Origin: Paralvinella palmiformis
Taxonomy: Eukaryota; Annelida; Polychaeta; Terebellida; Alvinellidae
Assembly: GCA_025642065.1 (NCBI GenBank)
Contig: JAODUP010000348.1
Span: 334,892-398,891, forward strand
Direction: 5' to 3'
DNA: 64,000 nt
Shown here: positions 37,745 to 51,500 of the stretch, one piece after another
Numbering within the stretch: position 1 is the first letter of the stretch
How the letters are laid out: every line of letters begins with the position of its first letter
The notes under the pieces: generated by a model
Database searches by the model: none
What the model saw: the letters and a program-made list of their open reading frames with translations, nothing else
What the model was told of the DNA's origin: nothing
Made by a program: the position numbers and the translations under genes

Positions 37745-40103
37745 TTATTCCATAACTTCTTTAAATATCTAGGTGTACACTGTACATAATTATGTTATTT
37801 CACTGTAAAACACATTTGAATGGCTCCTGCTAGTAAGTGCACTTGATTAAACGTACATTATTATTATAACTATGACATCAAAGGTCTAATTATATTATTG
37901 GGGGGGGTTAAGAGCTGAAGTTCTTCATGTAAATGTATCTTTAATTATATACTGTTTGTCTGGGGCTTTTTTTTGGATTTGCACTTAGCTACGAAACTAC
38001 TTATTTAAACATGGTTTGACATCAACACTTGCCCAATTGTGACTGGCAATGTAAAAGCTACTGTGGGTTGTACGACATGAGAACACTGTTTCGTGATAAT
38101 GATTTGAACATTTATTTGAGGTTTTCATCCATTTAAATCATTGGTCAGTAAAACAGAAAATGGTCATCTAGTCAAATAAAACTTATACATATAGCTTATT
38201 GACATGTCAGTCATTCTGTTAGTAGCCAGGACCCTCAAGTAGAGACCCCGGCTAATTTCGTTTCCAATGCCGCTGTATGTCTTTGTAGGCCATTGTGGTC
38301 TACCAGTATCTGACCCTGATATTTTTTGTTGGATCCTTCTACTTTATTTCTTAACAAAATCACTGCATATGTCAGTGCAACTGCACTGAGAGGAGATGCA
38401 ATGATTCTCAACTTGCTTTCCAGAAGTCAGCATGCAGCTGGCTTACATAAACTTAACCACACCGTAAATGTGGCAGCTCCAGATGTATGGCAACCAATTT
38501 TTGGCAACCTTATTTTTACATTACTTGCCCATCATGTCTAAGTGATGTTAAAACTTAATGCCAACCCCTGTGAAACAAGTAGTCTTACCGGTAATTGTGA
38601 CATGGCTAAAACACCATCAAAGGATGTCTATCATTTCAACATTTTTACCGCCATTTCAAACAAATCATCAAAGACTTCCTTATAAGTAACCTGTTTTTAT
38701 GTCATTCAGGGGAATCAACCCTGGTTGTGTTATCTACGGGCTCGGGTAAATCTCTCTGTTATCAGCTGCCAGCCTATCTGTATGCAACTAAGACGAGAGC
38801 CATTACCCTTGTTATATCTCCATTAGTATCGCTTATGGAAGATCAGGTAAGTAGTGCGAGAAAACTTATGTTCTGGCACTTAAAACTATTAAAAATTAGT
38901 TTATAGGCGATAAAGATGTATGGCGTAATACAGCTTTTCTTCAGTTTTAAGTATTTCAAACTTACCATTGATCCAGGATCTAGCACTTTGTAGTGGTAGT
39001 AGTGGTGGTGGTAGTGGTGGTTGTAGTACAAAGTTGTTGAATTTATTTGTTTTTCACAAAATATGTGTTTACCATTGGTTCATAAAGAAATAAATGCACC
39101 TCATAATTTCCCATATAAAACGTTTAGTAAATAATTTTTTTTTAATGTGATCAAACTTGTACTTATCTTATAAAGCAACTGTTTATCAGTGAATTCTAGA
39201 TACCTTTACGCATGGATTATCTAATTACCCAATCATTTTAGTGGCTATAGGTGAGTGTTGTGACAATAACATTATATCTATAACTGATTTTAAGATTCCT
39301 GTTTTTCATCAGTTTTCAGTGAAACAGGCATCGTGGAACTTTTTGATAGAATGATGTTTTGCTAATATTGAATGATTGGGTGGCTAATGATTTATTCAGT
39401 ATGGCATGGTAATATATAAATCTTTGTTGAAATTAATATTGACAAATGACCACAACACTTACACATACTGTCATTTACCTCTGCCTGAAAAGGTGCGTCC
39501 GTGGTCTAGTTGGTAGTGTGTTGGACCACAGATCACTACCACCCGTGTTTGAATCTTGGCATGGGCATATCTGAAGGTTGTTTCATCTTTGACTTTGCTT
39601 CATTACCTCTGGAGGTCGCTCGGCCCATTTAACCTACCATGTGCACAAAAGTGGCCGTAAAACATCAATCATCATCATCATCGTCTGACACCATATGAAA
39701 CTGAGCAATACTCTCTTTGTGCTTCTATTCTCCATGATGTTGTTAACTTATGGTCTCAATAAGAGCTGTTATTTGCAGGTTACTGGTTTGCCACCTGGTG
39801 TTATAGGTGTTTGCTTGCACACCAACATGACCAAAGTCCAACGCAAAAAGGTTATGGAACAGGTTTCTGAGGGCAATGTTCATTTCTTGTTGGTGTCACC
39901 CGAGGCCATGACGAGTAGTACCAGTGCCAGGTCACTGTTGGGTTCCTCCCAGCTACCACCAATAGCATTTGTTTGTATTGACGAGGCACATTGTGTGTCG
40001 GAATGGTCACATCATTTCCGTCCTTCGTATCTGAGAATCTGTAAGGTATTGCATTTATAATATTTACTAATTATTTCGGTTGTACTACTCAAAATTATTA
40101 TCA

Positions 40104-40144
<41 letters not shown>

Positions 40145-43100
40145 CACCTTGTATTCTGTTATATTTTTTCTTTAATACTTGTGTATTTGGATGGAGAGAA
40201 TGGCTTTTCTTATAATTAAATGCAATAAAATATACTAAATATTTTAAATATATTGATATTAAGTTTTAGAGTGTGATCTGTCTGTTGGTAAGATAAATGC
40301 TACATTGCTAGTGTTACAGTTACTACTGTTTGTGTCTATTCTATTTTTCAGGTGTTGAAGGAGAGCTATGGTGTGAAATGCATGTTGGGATTGACTGCTA
40401 CTGCTACCATGGTAACAGCAGCCAGCGTATCACAGCATCTCGGTATCAAGGACTACAAGACATCAACGATCAGAGATCTACCTGTCCCTAGCAATCTTCT
40501 TCTGTCTGCTTCACGAGATGAAAATAAAGATGAGGTATGGATGATTAATATTGTTGCGACTAGCTGTTTGTCACTTTTCTTGGGGATTAGTTGTCATTGT
40601 GTCAAAGGGGAACTGAACATTTTTTCACTCAACCTCAAATTAGGGCTTGGAAAATGACTTCATTTGATAGCCTTTCTCATTCAGGAATATGTTGTTATAC
40701 TATTTTGGTCAGCATTTTAGATCTGTCTCCATGGTCTAGTTGGTAGCGTGCTTGACCACAAACATACAGCAATGGTATTTAAATGCTAACTTAGCTATAT
40801 TTGAATGGTGTTTCATCTCTCAACTCATTATCTTTCCACTTTTTTTACCACCAAAGAGCGACATTTCACGTATATTCACAGTTTTCATTTTTAACTTTTT
40901 CTAAGCAGGTGGGCATTGGTTACATTATTTGGAATGTAACGCTATGATTTTCTTTTGAAATTACTAAATTACTCTTATGAACCTTAAAGTGTGTAAAAAC
41001 GTATGCTTTCTCATTTGCCTCTTTATCCTTATTTTCACAGTAATTTATACACATATGAATCTGAGCTGTTGATAATTTAAGGTAGTCATTGTGTCTGCTT
41101 AAAGTGTAATTACAGTGTTGATTCTAGGATGCATTTTATGGGGGATTTCCGCAAAATTTAGATGAGGTATGCTAAAAGGTAAAGGAACTGGGCACAATGT
41201 GGCACAGAAGTTATTCACCAGCCGCAATTTATCATCAAACCTGCATCTGTTATAATACACCTACTATATATTTCAAATAATGAATTACATACTAGAAGTA
41301 CTTGGTTTTGTTGTGTTTTTGTTGCGTGATCTTTGATTGGCCAAAACATAGAATATCCATGACATTTGGCTGAGGAGCATGGATCTTTTATGTTTTTACA
41401 AGTATCACCATGACTACCACCAACAATCAGAGTGAAATGAAAGGAAGTTGATGCTCAAGCATCCCCTTCAGATCTCCTAGAATGGATTTGCACCTTTCGT
41501 GTTCATATGGGCCCTTTCATGGCCCACTTTGTCCGGGGACATGGGCCCCAAGGCCCTGTTCATAACAATCCTAGAATCAACACTAATTAGTTCTATCTTC
41601 CTTTACAAAAATGATATGTCAATAATCTTGCCTTCCCTCTACAGGCTCTTCTAGCCCTCCTGAGAGGTGATCGTTTCTCAGCCTGTCACAGTATCATTAT
41701 TTATTGCACAAGACGAGAACAAACAGATAGGATATCAACACTGATACGTACTTGTCTACAGGGTGTGAAAACTGAACCACCTGCTGAACAACCAACTGTC
41801 ACAGGAAAAAGAGGAAAAGGTTCAAAGTTTCTCTGATGTGTATTCTTTTCTGCAATTAAATTATTTATCTAGATTATTAGTAGTTGTAGTATTACTATTG
41901 GTATTATTATAAATAATGGTTGAGGTATTATTATTATAGCTAAGCTTGATACTTAAAGGGACAGTTCACCTTCAGAAAAAATTCTTAAATGTCTAATGCT
42001 TAGAACAGTAACCAAAAATTCCACAATAATAATCATGAAATATACCTGATATCATAGATATAGGGAAATAATCCAAATTACTGGAGGGCCACCATTCCGG
42101 CTGCACCAGAAGCCAAATTCGAAAGCAGGAAGAAGAAACCTCAAATGCTCTGACGTCATATGAGCATTCTCTAGACTGATATGGATTATAGTTGCTCTTG
42201 AGTGTTAATATCTAAGCCATTCGGGATGTTGTAATATACATTTCATACTTGAATCAGCTAAAATACAGTTCAAATTTTGCACAAAAAACGGCAACATAGA
42301 TTCACACAGGACACCAGTCAGTGATCCCAGTTCTCCTTGAAGTTTCTTCAACAGACATGGGATCAATTGGAATTGCTTATTTAAAAAAAAGTGGAATTGG
42401 GGAATTGAAGTTTACTACAAAAACAATTAATTCAATAAATTAATTTACCATTTAATTTTTTAATTGAGAAATATTTCTTTCATGACAATCCTACTTGGAA
42501 TATCAACTACTCGGAGCATGTATTCCAAGTACGTACTCGGAGTAGGTATTCTGAGTAGTTGATAAAAAGAGTAGGTAAAAAATGAATTGGAATTGATAAA
42601 TTTGATGTTGAATTGGAATTGAAACAAATGGAGTTGACCTCATGTCTGACTTAAGGTGGGGACTTGATCATCTAATTTCCATTAAAGATTGACCCCTTTG
42701 CAGTATGTTAGAGATGAGACTAGTATGAGAAGTGTAGCCATTTTGTTGTGTTTTCTTTTTTAAATAAGTCTTCTTATGTAGTTTCTGGCACCATACCATA
42801 CTATTAATAAAGAGTATGCCATTTTATAATATAGCAAGATATTATACAATCAAGACGTAAATAGATCATTTCTTATTTATCTGTTTAATGAAAAAACCCA
42901 TGTTGATTCAGGGTTTTGAATGAACAATTAATAAAAGATGTTTTATCCTATCTGTTGTACAGTAAAGGTTTATATTCTTTGTCAGTCATTATTATTTTTT
43001 CTAAATTATGTGTATGTTGTTAAGTACCACTATCCACTCTCTTATTCTGTAATTACTCAATATTATACACAATGTTCATTGATCTCCAAAGCCCTTAATT

Positions 43101-46100
43101 GTTCATTGTGCTTAATATGGTCAGTTTCAATTTATTTACTTCAAGACTAATCATAGCAAATTACTAATTTGGACTCTTCTAGTTGGATACTTATAAATTA
43201 TTAATGTTAATTTACATTTATTGCTAGCCAATTTTTGCATATTACAAGTTCAAACTAAAGTGTCAGTGTTTTTTCCTCTAGGAAAAAAGATTAAATCACC
43301 AGATGGCAGCTGGAAGGCTGAATGTTATCATGCTGGCATGACTCCAGCAGCTCGTCGTCGCGTGCAAAAAGCCTTCATGTCGGGGCAGTTGAGAGTAGTG
43401 GTTGCTACTGTGGCATTCGGCATGGGAGTAGATAAGTCAGACGTACGAGGCATCATTCACTACAGCATCCCTAAAAGCTTTGAGAGTTATGTTCAGGAGA
43501 TAGGAAGAGCAGGACGAGATGGAAATCCATCCGACTGTCACGTCTTTTTAGATCATCAAGTATGTGTGCTATATGATAAATAGAATAATAATAATAATAA
43601 AAGTAATCATGGTGTTAGTAATAAATATTGTTAATAATGTAAAAAATTGTGGAAGTTTATATCACCAATTAGCTTCAGCCAAATGATTAACCACATGTTC
43701 CTGTTATAAAGAAACAGTTTTCCAGTATTTTAAGTTTTATGTTAGTAAGAATTTGAAAAGTAAATTAATATCAATTTTAAGTCTATGGTCAACCATTATG
43801 GATTATGCCGTTAGATTTTATTAATATAGCAATTTAACTTTCTATTTCTTTCAGGGCAGAGATATCAATGAATTAAAGCGACATATTTATTCAAACACCA
43901 TTGATAGATTTATTATTAAAAAGCTTGTGAAGAAGCTATTTATTCCATGTAAATGTCAAGAAAAGCAGACCAAGACTGGGGAGACTGAGGTAGACAAATA
44001 TTTGTTGAATTCTATGTAAATATTTAAAACAAATGTTTTTGTCAAAATGCCATTAAATTAGGAAAATCTTATTATATTACTGACATCCTCTGAAAAAACT
44101 GCCTTTTTGTTTGATTTATTTTTCTTGCTCTTTGCTGTATTAGTCATATATTTTAATGAATCTCAGACAATAAATACTAAAGTGACATTTACAAATGATA
44201 ATAATACACTCACACTTACACACAAGAATTTTCAGTTTTTATGTAATCTTGGATTTCGGTTTCTTTTCTGATCATTTAGACCATCTTTGGTACTGAAAGG
44301 ACTCAATGTTTAAAATATTTATAAAAAGACTCTCTTGATTTAGGATAACATAATTACTTATTAATTTAATTTATTCTATATGGTTTTGTTAAAATGCAAT
44401 TCACCAAAATCATCAGGTCTTACTTTACATAAGTAACCCATGCACACATACTCCAGCATACCAATTTGTGCATGCACACATACACATGCCCTCGTATACA
44501 CTTTCAGTAATAGTCGCACATGATAATGAAGCATGAACTGCAACCATGGATGGTGGGGTGCCTCATGGTCTAGTGTAGCGTGTTGGACCACAGATCACTA
44601 CCACGCGTGTTCGAATCCGGCGTGAGCATATCTGAAGGTTGTTTCGTCTTTCACTTCGTCTCATTACCTTTGGAGGTCGCTCGGTCCATTTAGCCTACCT
44701 TGTGCACAAAAGTGGCCTTAAAACATCAATCATCAGCAACCATCGATGACTTATTCATTATACTTTGATCATGTAGCAGGCAATATAGTACTGACACATG
44801 AAGAAATAAAAAGAAATGTGAACAAGATTTACGTGTAGGTTGCATTCTATACTTTATTGGCAGGATGAGGAATCAAGTTCATCTAATTTGAAACGAGTTT
44901 GTCCAGGCCATGAGAGAGCCATACCAATTGAGAAAACTGTGCAAGAACTGGACATAAAGGAAGAAGGTATTTTTGTTTCTTCTGAAATTACAAATATGCA
45001 AACCATAAATGACACAAACTGTGATATATAGATATGATATCAGTGAAATGTGATGTAATATGGAAATATTCCCCTTCTATTAACTGTAGCACATTTACCG
45101 TGTGTTTTTATCAATTTTGAGAAACATGTTTTGGGTAATTCATTTGGACAGTTGTGGTTTTTCAATAAAAAAATGAACTGTTTTTTACATTACATCTTAA
45201 AAACTGTAATTAACTGTAAATAACAGTACATGAATTAAAATGTAAATAGCGTAAAAATATTAAATGTTAGAAGATTACAACTAAAATTGTATGATCTGTT
45301 ATATATACCGTAGTGTAATTTATTAAGCACATTCACATAATCATATCTTCACTCAGTCATATGTCACAAACAAATATTCTTTTGGTGGCTGCAGATCAAG
45401 CTGGGCATGATAACAGTTTGACAGCTTGTTCAATAAACACATGGTCACTGTATTAGGCAATGCATAGTATCATTAAAAATATGTGACAAAGAACAGGTAT
45501 TATTAACTGTCTTATGCTTGATCTGATTGTGAATTTTAGAATAAAAGTACTATTTATTATAAAAGGGAAATTTTATACCATTCTATATAAAAACTGTAAA
45601 AACCTGTTTTTATGTTATGATAATTAACAATGTAAATAATATAGTAATACCCCAAATAATATGTCTGTAAAAACCCTATAAGATATTTAATCCATCTATT
45701 CCACAAAGGGGTCTATGTAAAACCTGCTAACCCTGGATTCTTATGATTACCTAAACTAGTATTATTTATTATTATAAATTTGTTTGTTTGTTGTATTTGA
45801 TTGTTGCTAACAGAAATTGTTTGATGTCCAACTAAAACAAAGGATTGTAGCGGATAGAGTTTTGTTAACTTAGACAAGTTTAAAGCTAGAAGCAAATATA
45901 TCAGTTGTAAATCATTTTAATTATGTTGGGACAGTCAGTTTTCCACAATTATATTGTAAATTACATGGAAAAGCAATTTTAATGAGTGAGGTTTCATGAA
46001 AAATAATCTATTGTCCTGCCAGATAATATGTGGTTGATAAAGTGTCAGATGAAGACATTTGAAAAGGAAAAATGTCCCATCCTGTGAATAAAGGCTACGC

Positions 46101-47707
46101 CAATGATCGAATGGTCACTGACTTGGTATAAATATTGTTATTCCGTGTATTTTTCTAATCTGGTCATTGATTGGTTCATCACTGGAAATCCTTCATTCTC
46201 AAGCTAATCACCTTTAGCGTGCATTCAGTTGAACATTTCCCATAAGAGTTTTTGTTAAATTATCAGGATCACTCTATAAAGCACCAGATTGCTTTTGTTT
46301 ATCTCCTACTCTACAGGAGTTCAGAAAATGAGAAGATAGAAAATGTTGGCATGAATAAAATATTGATCAGATTTGCATTTGTACATGGTGCTGGTATTAA
46401 GTCACTTGTCAAATAAATAAAGGGTATAAAATGGGATTGTTCAGTCTGAACCACCTTATGCTATGTGTTCATTTGCGTGTGTATGTATGTATAAATGTGG
46501 TTGGAGTGTACTTCATTAAAAGTGTGATCCTGTTTCCTACCTTTCTAGAAGGGCTGTACACTTTATACTGACCTTTGCAACCCGACACAGACAGTCCTTT
46601 CCATTGGATAAAAAATGGGGGGAAAATCCGCCTAGATGGAATGTTGCAGAGTCACGTAGAACAGCCTAAATGTTCTTGTTTACATATCATGAAAATTGAT
46701 ATGGCATCCCCCATAGAAGCTCACGTTTTGTCATTTTTAGTTGTTTTAAAGTTTGAATGATACAAGTGTGATATCTGATAATGGAATAAAGTTAAGGATT
46801 CATGATCTACAATAAAAACTTCCATTTGTAACATATCAGTCAGTATTTGTTTACTAAACATTACTTATACGATGTTATCATATCGTTTTAATTAACTTCT
46901 TAATGTAGCTGTAACTCAGTTTATATAATTGGTATTTACATATAATGTACCAAGAAGATTTTCAGTTTTGCTATCTTTATGTTTTTAATATAACATATTT
47001 TTATCTGGAGAATCACAGTACAATTTATTTAATAAATTGATTGCAAAGTTGAAGGTTAATGAGAGTTTGTGAATAGAAGCTTTTGCTAGTATTTCTGACC
47101 TCCATTTGACTTGATAAGATACAAACAAGTACGTAACTAAAGCCAAAATTATAATATCATACTTATTCATAGTAAACGACTTTCTGTACAAAGAATTATT
47201 TGCTGCATATTTCTGCACGAGAATAAAATGTATAGAAATGCCTCCATCAGTTCAGAAGTATATAAGAATGCTCACTAAAAAGTCATTATAGCATTTGAGC
47301 TTCAGGGTTAAGTCATTTTATTCCAATGAATGGGCACTATACAAGAATGTCTAATACCGACAACAAATTTGTAACATAAACATTTCTTGTACCATAAATA
47401 TATACCATGTTTCATATTTGTCTTCATTTAGGTATAGCCACACTTCTGTGTTATTTAGAGCTACACCCCCAGGCATGGCTTATCAACCTACAGCATGTCT
47501 ATGCTACGTGTACAGTACAGTGTTATGGTGGCCCACAGCAACTACAGGCAATAGCTAAAAAGGTAAAATTTACATATTTGTCTGGCAACATTTAACTGGA
47601 AGTTAGTTACCTGTGATGAAACAACCTTGAGGCAATTTCTCTCCATAAATAAACCAGAATTAGAAAAAAAGTAGGAAATTTTATAACAGAACATTGATGA
47701 AAATAGG

Positions 47708-47742
<35 letters not shown>

Positions 47743-48472
47743 TCCTTATGTCTATGCTTCATTGGTAGTTTATTAGTCACATTCTACAGTTCCACACATT
47801 TATTTATATTTAAATAGAGAATATATACAGTGTCTCCTTATGGTCATCCCTCAGTAACAGTCAGTTTGTTTATTCTAGTTATGTTTAACTGTCCTACACA
47901 TCTTCACCTTTCACACAATATTAAAAACAGCTTGTATTATGGCTATATTGTAGTTCAATAATTTAACTGGCAAATGGCAGATCAAATGCTATTTTTGGAT
48001 TCTCCATGTTGATCAATGATCGCTCACTCCTGTATTAATGTTAGCAAAATAAGGTTATCATTGAAGGGAATTTGTTCAATAATAAATGCTGTTATTTAAC
48101 CAGATAGACTTTCTCTGGCAGTTCTGTGGGATGTTCGGATGAAGCTATCATGCTGTTTATTAAATGCTCTGTATATTACGTGTGGATTTACATAGAAGAA
48201 CAAACAAACTTGAACCCTGATAACCTGTATGCATATAGTCTGAACTATGGAGTCACATCACTTTGGCAATCAATGAACAGACAGGATTACTATCAATCAA
48301 ACAAGATGTTATGTCTCGTAATAGATTATGCCATTTATGAGGGGTTTTAAGTGGAATATTCTGGTGTAGCACTGAAATCTAATATGATCTCATCATCTGT
48401 TTTAGCAACCAAACAAACCTACATCTGCTCATTTAAAAATATCATTTGTTGTGTTTCTCTCTCTCTCTCTCT

Positions 48473-48503
<31 letters not shown>

Positions 48504-51500
48504 TCAGAGAGAGAAAGACATGAATGTCATGTTTGATGACTGATGAATATGGAATTAGTTTTCTTATCTAGTCATAATTATCAAATCATTTGTGATCAAA
48601 TTGATCTGTAAAATTATTGATTATTGCAAATAGCACATCATATATTATCTATAAACAAAACGAGATTGACATAGGGTAAGTCCAAACATTCTCTGTGTGA
48701 CCTTTTAAAGAGTATGATTACAAAAAGTAACAAGTTTTTCTCGCAATGTTTTTTTTTAATAGGTTCTCCTTATCCAAGTATGCACGAATCCATCTCTTAT
48801 TTTTCAATAAAAATGTGGAATGTGTTCTAGCGTTGTCCTATCAAATATTTATTGTCTGGATGTTGTTAGTGTCCCCCCTTAGGTGTTGCTATAGCGATGC
48901 AGCAGAAACACGGTGCATCATTTTCCAAGTCTAATTCGGTTGAGTTCCCCGTTATCGATGTCAGCGATGCCATGGGATGGGATTCTGGTCCGGTAAAACG
49001 TGAACTCAGTTTGCTTCAGTGGAGTATGCAAGATGCAGGTAAGCAATCGTAAATATTTGACTCGTGTACACTCCCGATCTATCAGCGTTATAAATCCATT
49101 CATTGGCGGGGAAATAAAATTCACACATGCGTAGTAAGCTAGTTCACTGACGGTAAATGACAGATAAATTTCACTCGACTTAGGGATTTTAAGTGAGTAA
49201 CAGCTTAGGCTACGAAACAATGAGGAAACATTAATAGGATAAAATTGTAATGCAGTAGAGTCATGAGGCCATTCACTCCGTTTAGATCGCTGGTCATCAC
49301 ACTTGGACCATCTGTGCCCAAACCAACGATTTTCCTCATCTTGAAGTGGTATTTGGATGCCACTTCTTTCAGAGCACTGAAGATCGAAGTAGCTCTCCTG
49401 TCACAGACTTTCACACATCCCAGAAATGATGTGGTACACCTGCCGTACAGTTACTGCCAGATGTTTTTCGGATGCTCCGTCTGCGGATTCGTCAAGACCT
49501 ATTCCAACGAAGGGCAACGATCTGATTCTGGACATCATCTTCTCTTCCATGACGGCACTCGGGCATCCAAGAAGCTGGTTGAAGATGACGGGTGAATTAT
49601 GGCTGGCGTTTGCGCCACGATTCAACAGCTCGGCATCCTCTACTCCGCATTCCCTGAGGAATCTAAGAAAACTCTCGTACTTCACGTTTGTAACATCCTC
49701 TGTTGTCAGCCAGTAGTGTTGCATTTCTGCGTTTTGTGGCAGCTGCATTCAAGCCAGCTTCTACCTTCTGTTGGTGCTCATCGCTTGCCACGACAGACTG
49801 GCGATGCTCAGCAGACTGCACGTGATCCGTCACGGTCTTGATGCGGAAGTTCCGCGTTCCACATGACGCCCCAGACTTATTTCCACACCGTTTGCAGTCT
49901 TCAACTCGTGTAGTTTTCTCCATTGTCGTATTCCATCCGTGGGAAGGCTTTCAGCCACCCTCGCGGAAATGGACGACCACGAGCCGTAACGGTCGTTGTA
50001 CTCCGAGACTGACCCGATTCAGTTGTCACAGTCTGCTGGCTGTGCGGGGGGGGGGGGGACTGGATGTCACTGACAGTGACAATAATATTGTCATCAAATT
50101 TAGGGACTGTGGCTAGGCGTGGTCGTAACCGGGCAAGCATTATCGCCTGGCACGCTAACGGTAACAACGTCAATTTTGACATGAACGCGACGTACATCGG
50201 CTGTTACCGTAAAGGACGTAGCGCCAGTGACAGTCCAAACGTCGGCTGTGACCATTGACCTAAAAGGAAAGGTCAATGGCTGTGACTGTTGCTGTAGCAG
50301 TTGGTGTCGATTTTGTCGTAACAAATGATGTAATAGTTTTTGTTCTATGTACTTTTGGATTCGGAGGTGGCATCGGCGATGATGTGAGTGAACGATAGTC
50401 ATAACGTGGCCTCGTTTTAAATCTGATCAGCGTCGGGAGCCACTCCAGACAAAGTCAAACAGTTACTGTTATTATTATACAGGCATATAACACTCGTTTA
50501 TTTTATTATGGATATATGGATAAAACCCCCCCCCCCCAACGCATATGTGATTTATATAAATTCTGGACCCTTTGATACATGTAAAAAATTGCGCCTATTT
50601 CGTATTATAAAGTGTGCGTTGCTAGGTAATTCATGTCCATTATTATTGATGTGTGACGCCAAATCACGTGGGATGTTTACGAACTGGATGTTTGACCGTG
50701 AAAGCATTGCATGAACCCCTCTAGCTGTAAATGAAACCACGTGTCCGACCGCCGCAGTTGAGTCAGTGCCTACGCACATGCGTAAAAAGATCGTCGTAGA
50801 TAAGCGGCTTGCGCTGCGCGTGCATAATAGTGATGATGATTGATGTTTTACGGCCACTTTTGTGCACATGGTAGGCTAAACGGGCCGAGCGACCTCCAAA
50901 GGTAATGAAGCGAAGTCAAAGATGAAACAACCTTCAGATATGCCCACGCCGAGATTCGAACCCGGGTGGTAGTGTTCTGTGGTCCAACACGCTACCGCTA
51001 GACCACGGAGGCGCCCCGCATAATAGTAGACTGTACGTAAATTGTTTGGTGGTAGTCATTATTGTGATTTATTGAGCGCCGTGCGTCCGGAAAATGTTCA
51101 AGTAATGCTAGGAATTCACAGTACGAGAAGCATTTGTTTTTGGGAGATACGGAACGCGATATATCTCAGTGTCAACACGGTGACTCCCGTCATCCAAAAT
51201 GCCAGGACGGGATGACGACGAGTTGTACCCGGTCATCGAAAAGATATCTAGATAAAGCTATGCTTGCAACTCAACATATGTCATTATGTCGTGTTTGTTG
51301 GCTTGGTGTCTAAATGTCCAGTTGCTTGGCCATGAATCCAGATTTTATTAGAAGCGAAGAATAGCTCGAGACAACTCAACCGTGGCGACGCTCTGTAATA
51401 AATATATACAAATTAAGTTTATCAACGATGTAACACTGTTTCGATGCTCGGCTTATTGTTCTGTTGCGGAATACTGAAAAACGCCACAGTGAGCGTGTTT

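Noticed and set aside
48746..48934. ORF over RECQL4 exon 18 in another frame
   Set aside because: The conserved RECQL4 residues ([13 protein letters not shown]) are in the frame of exon 18 as annotated.
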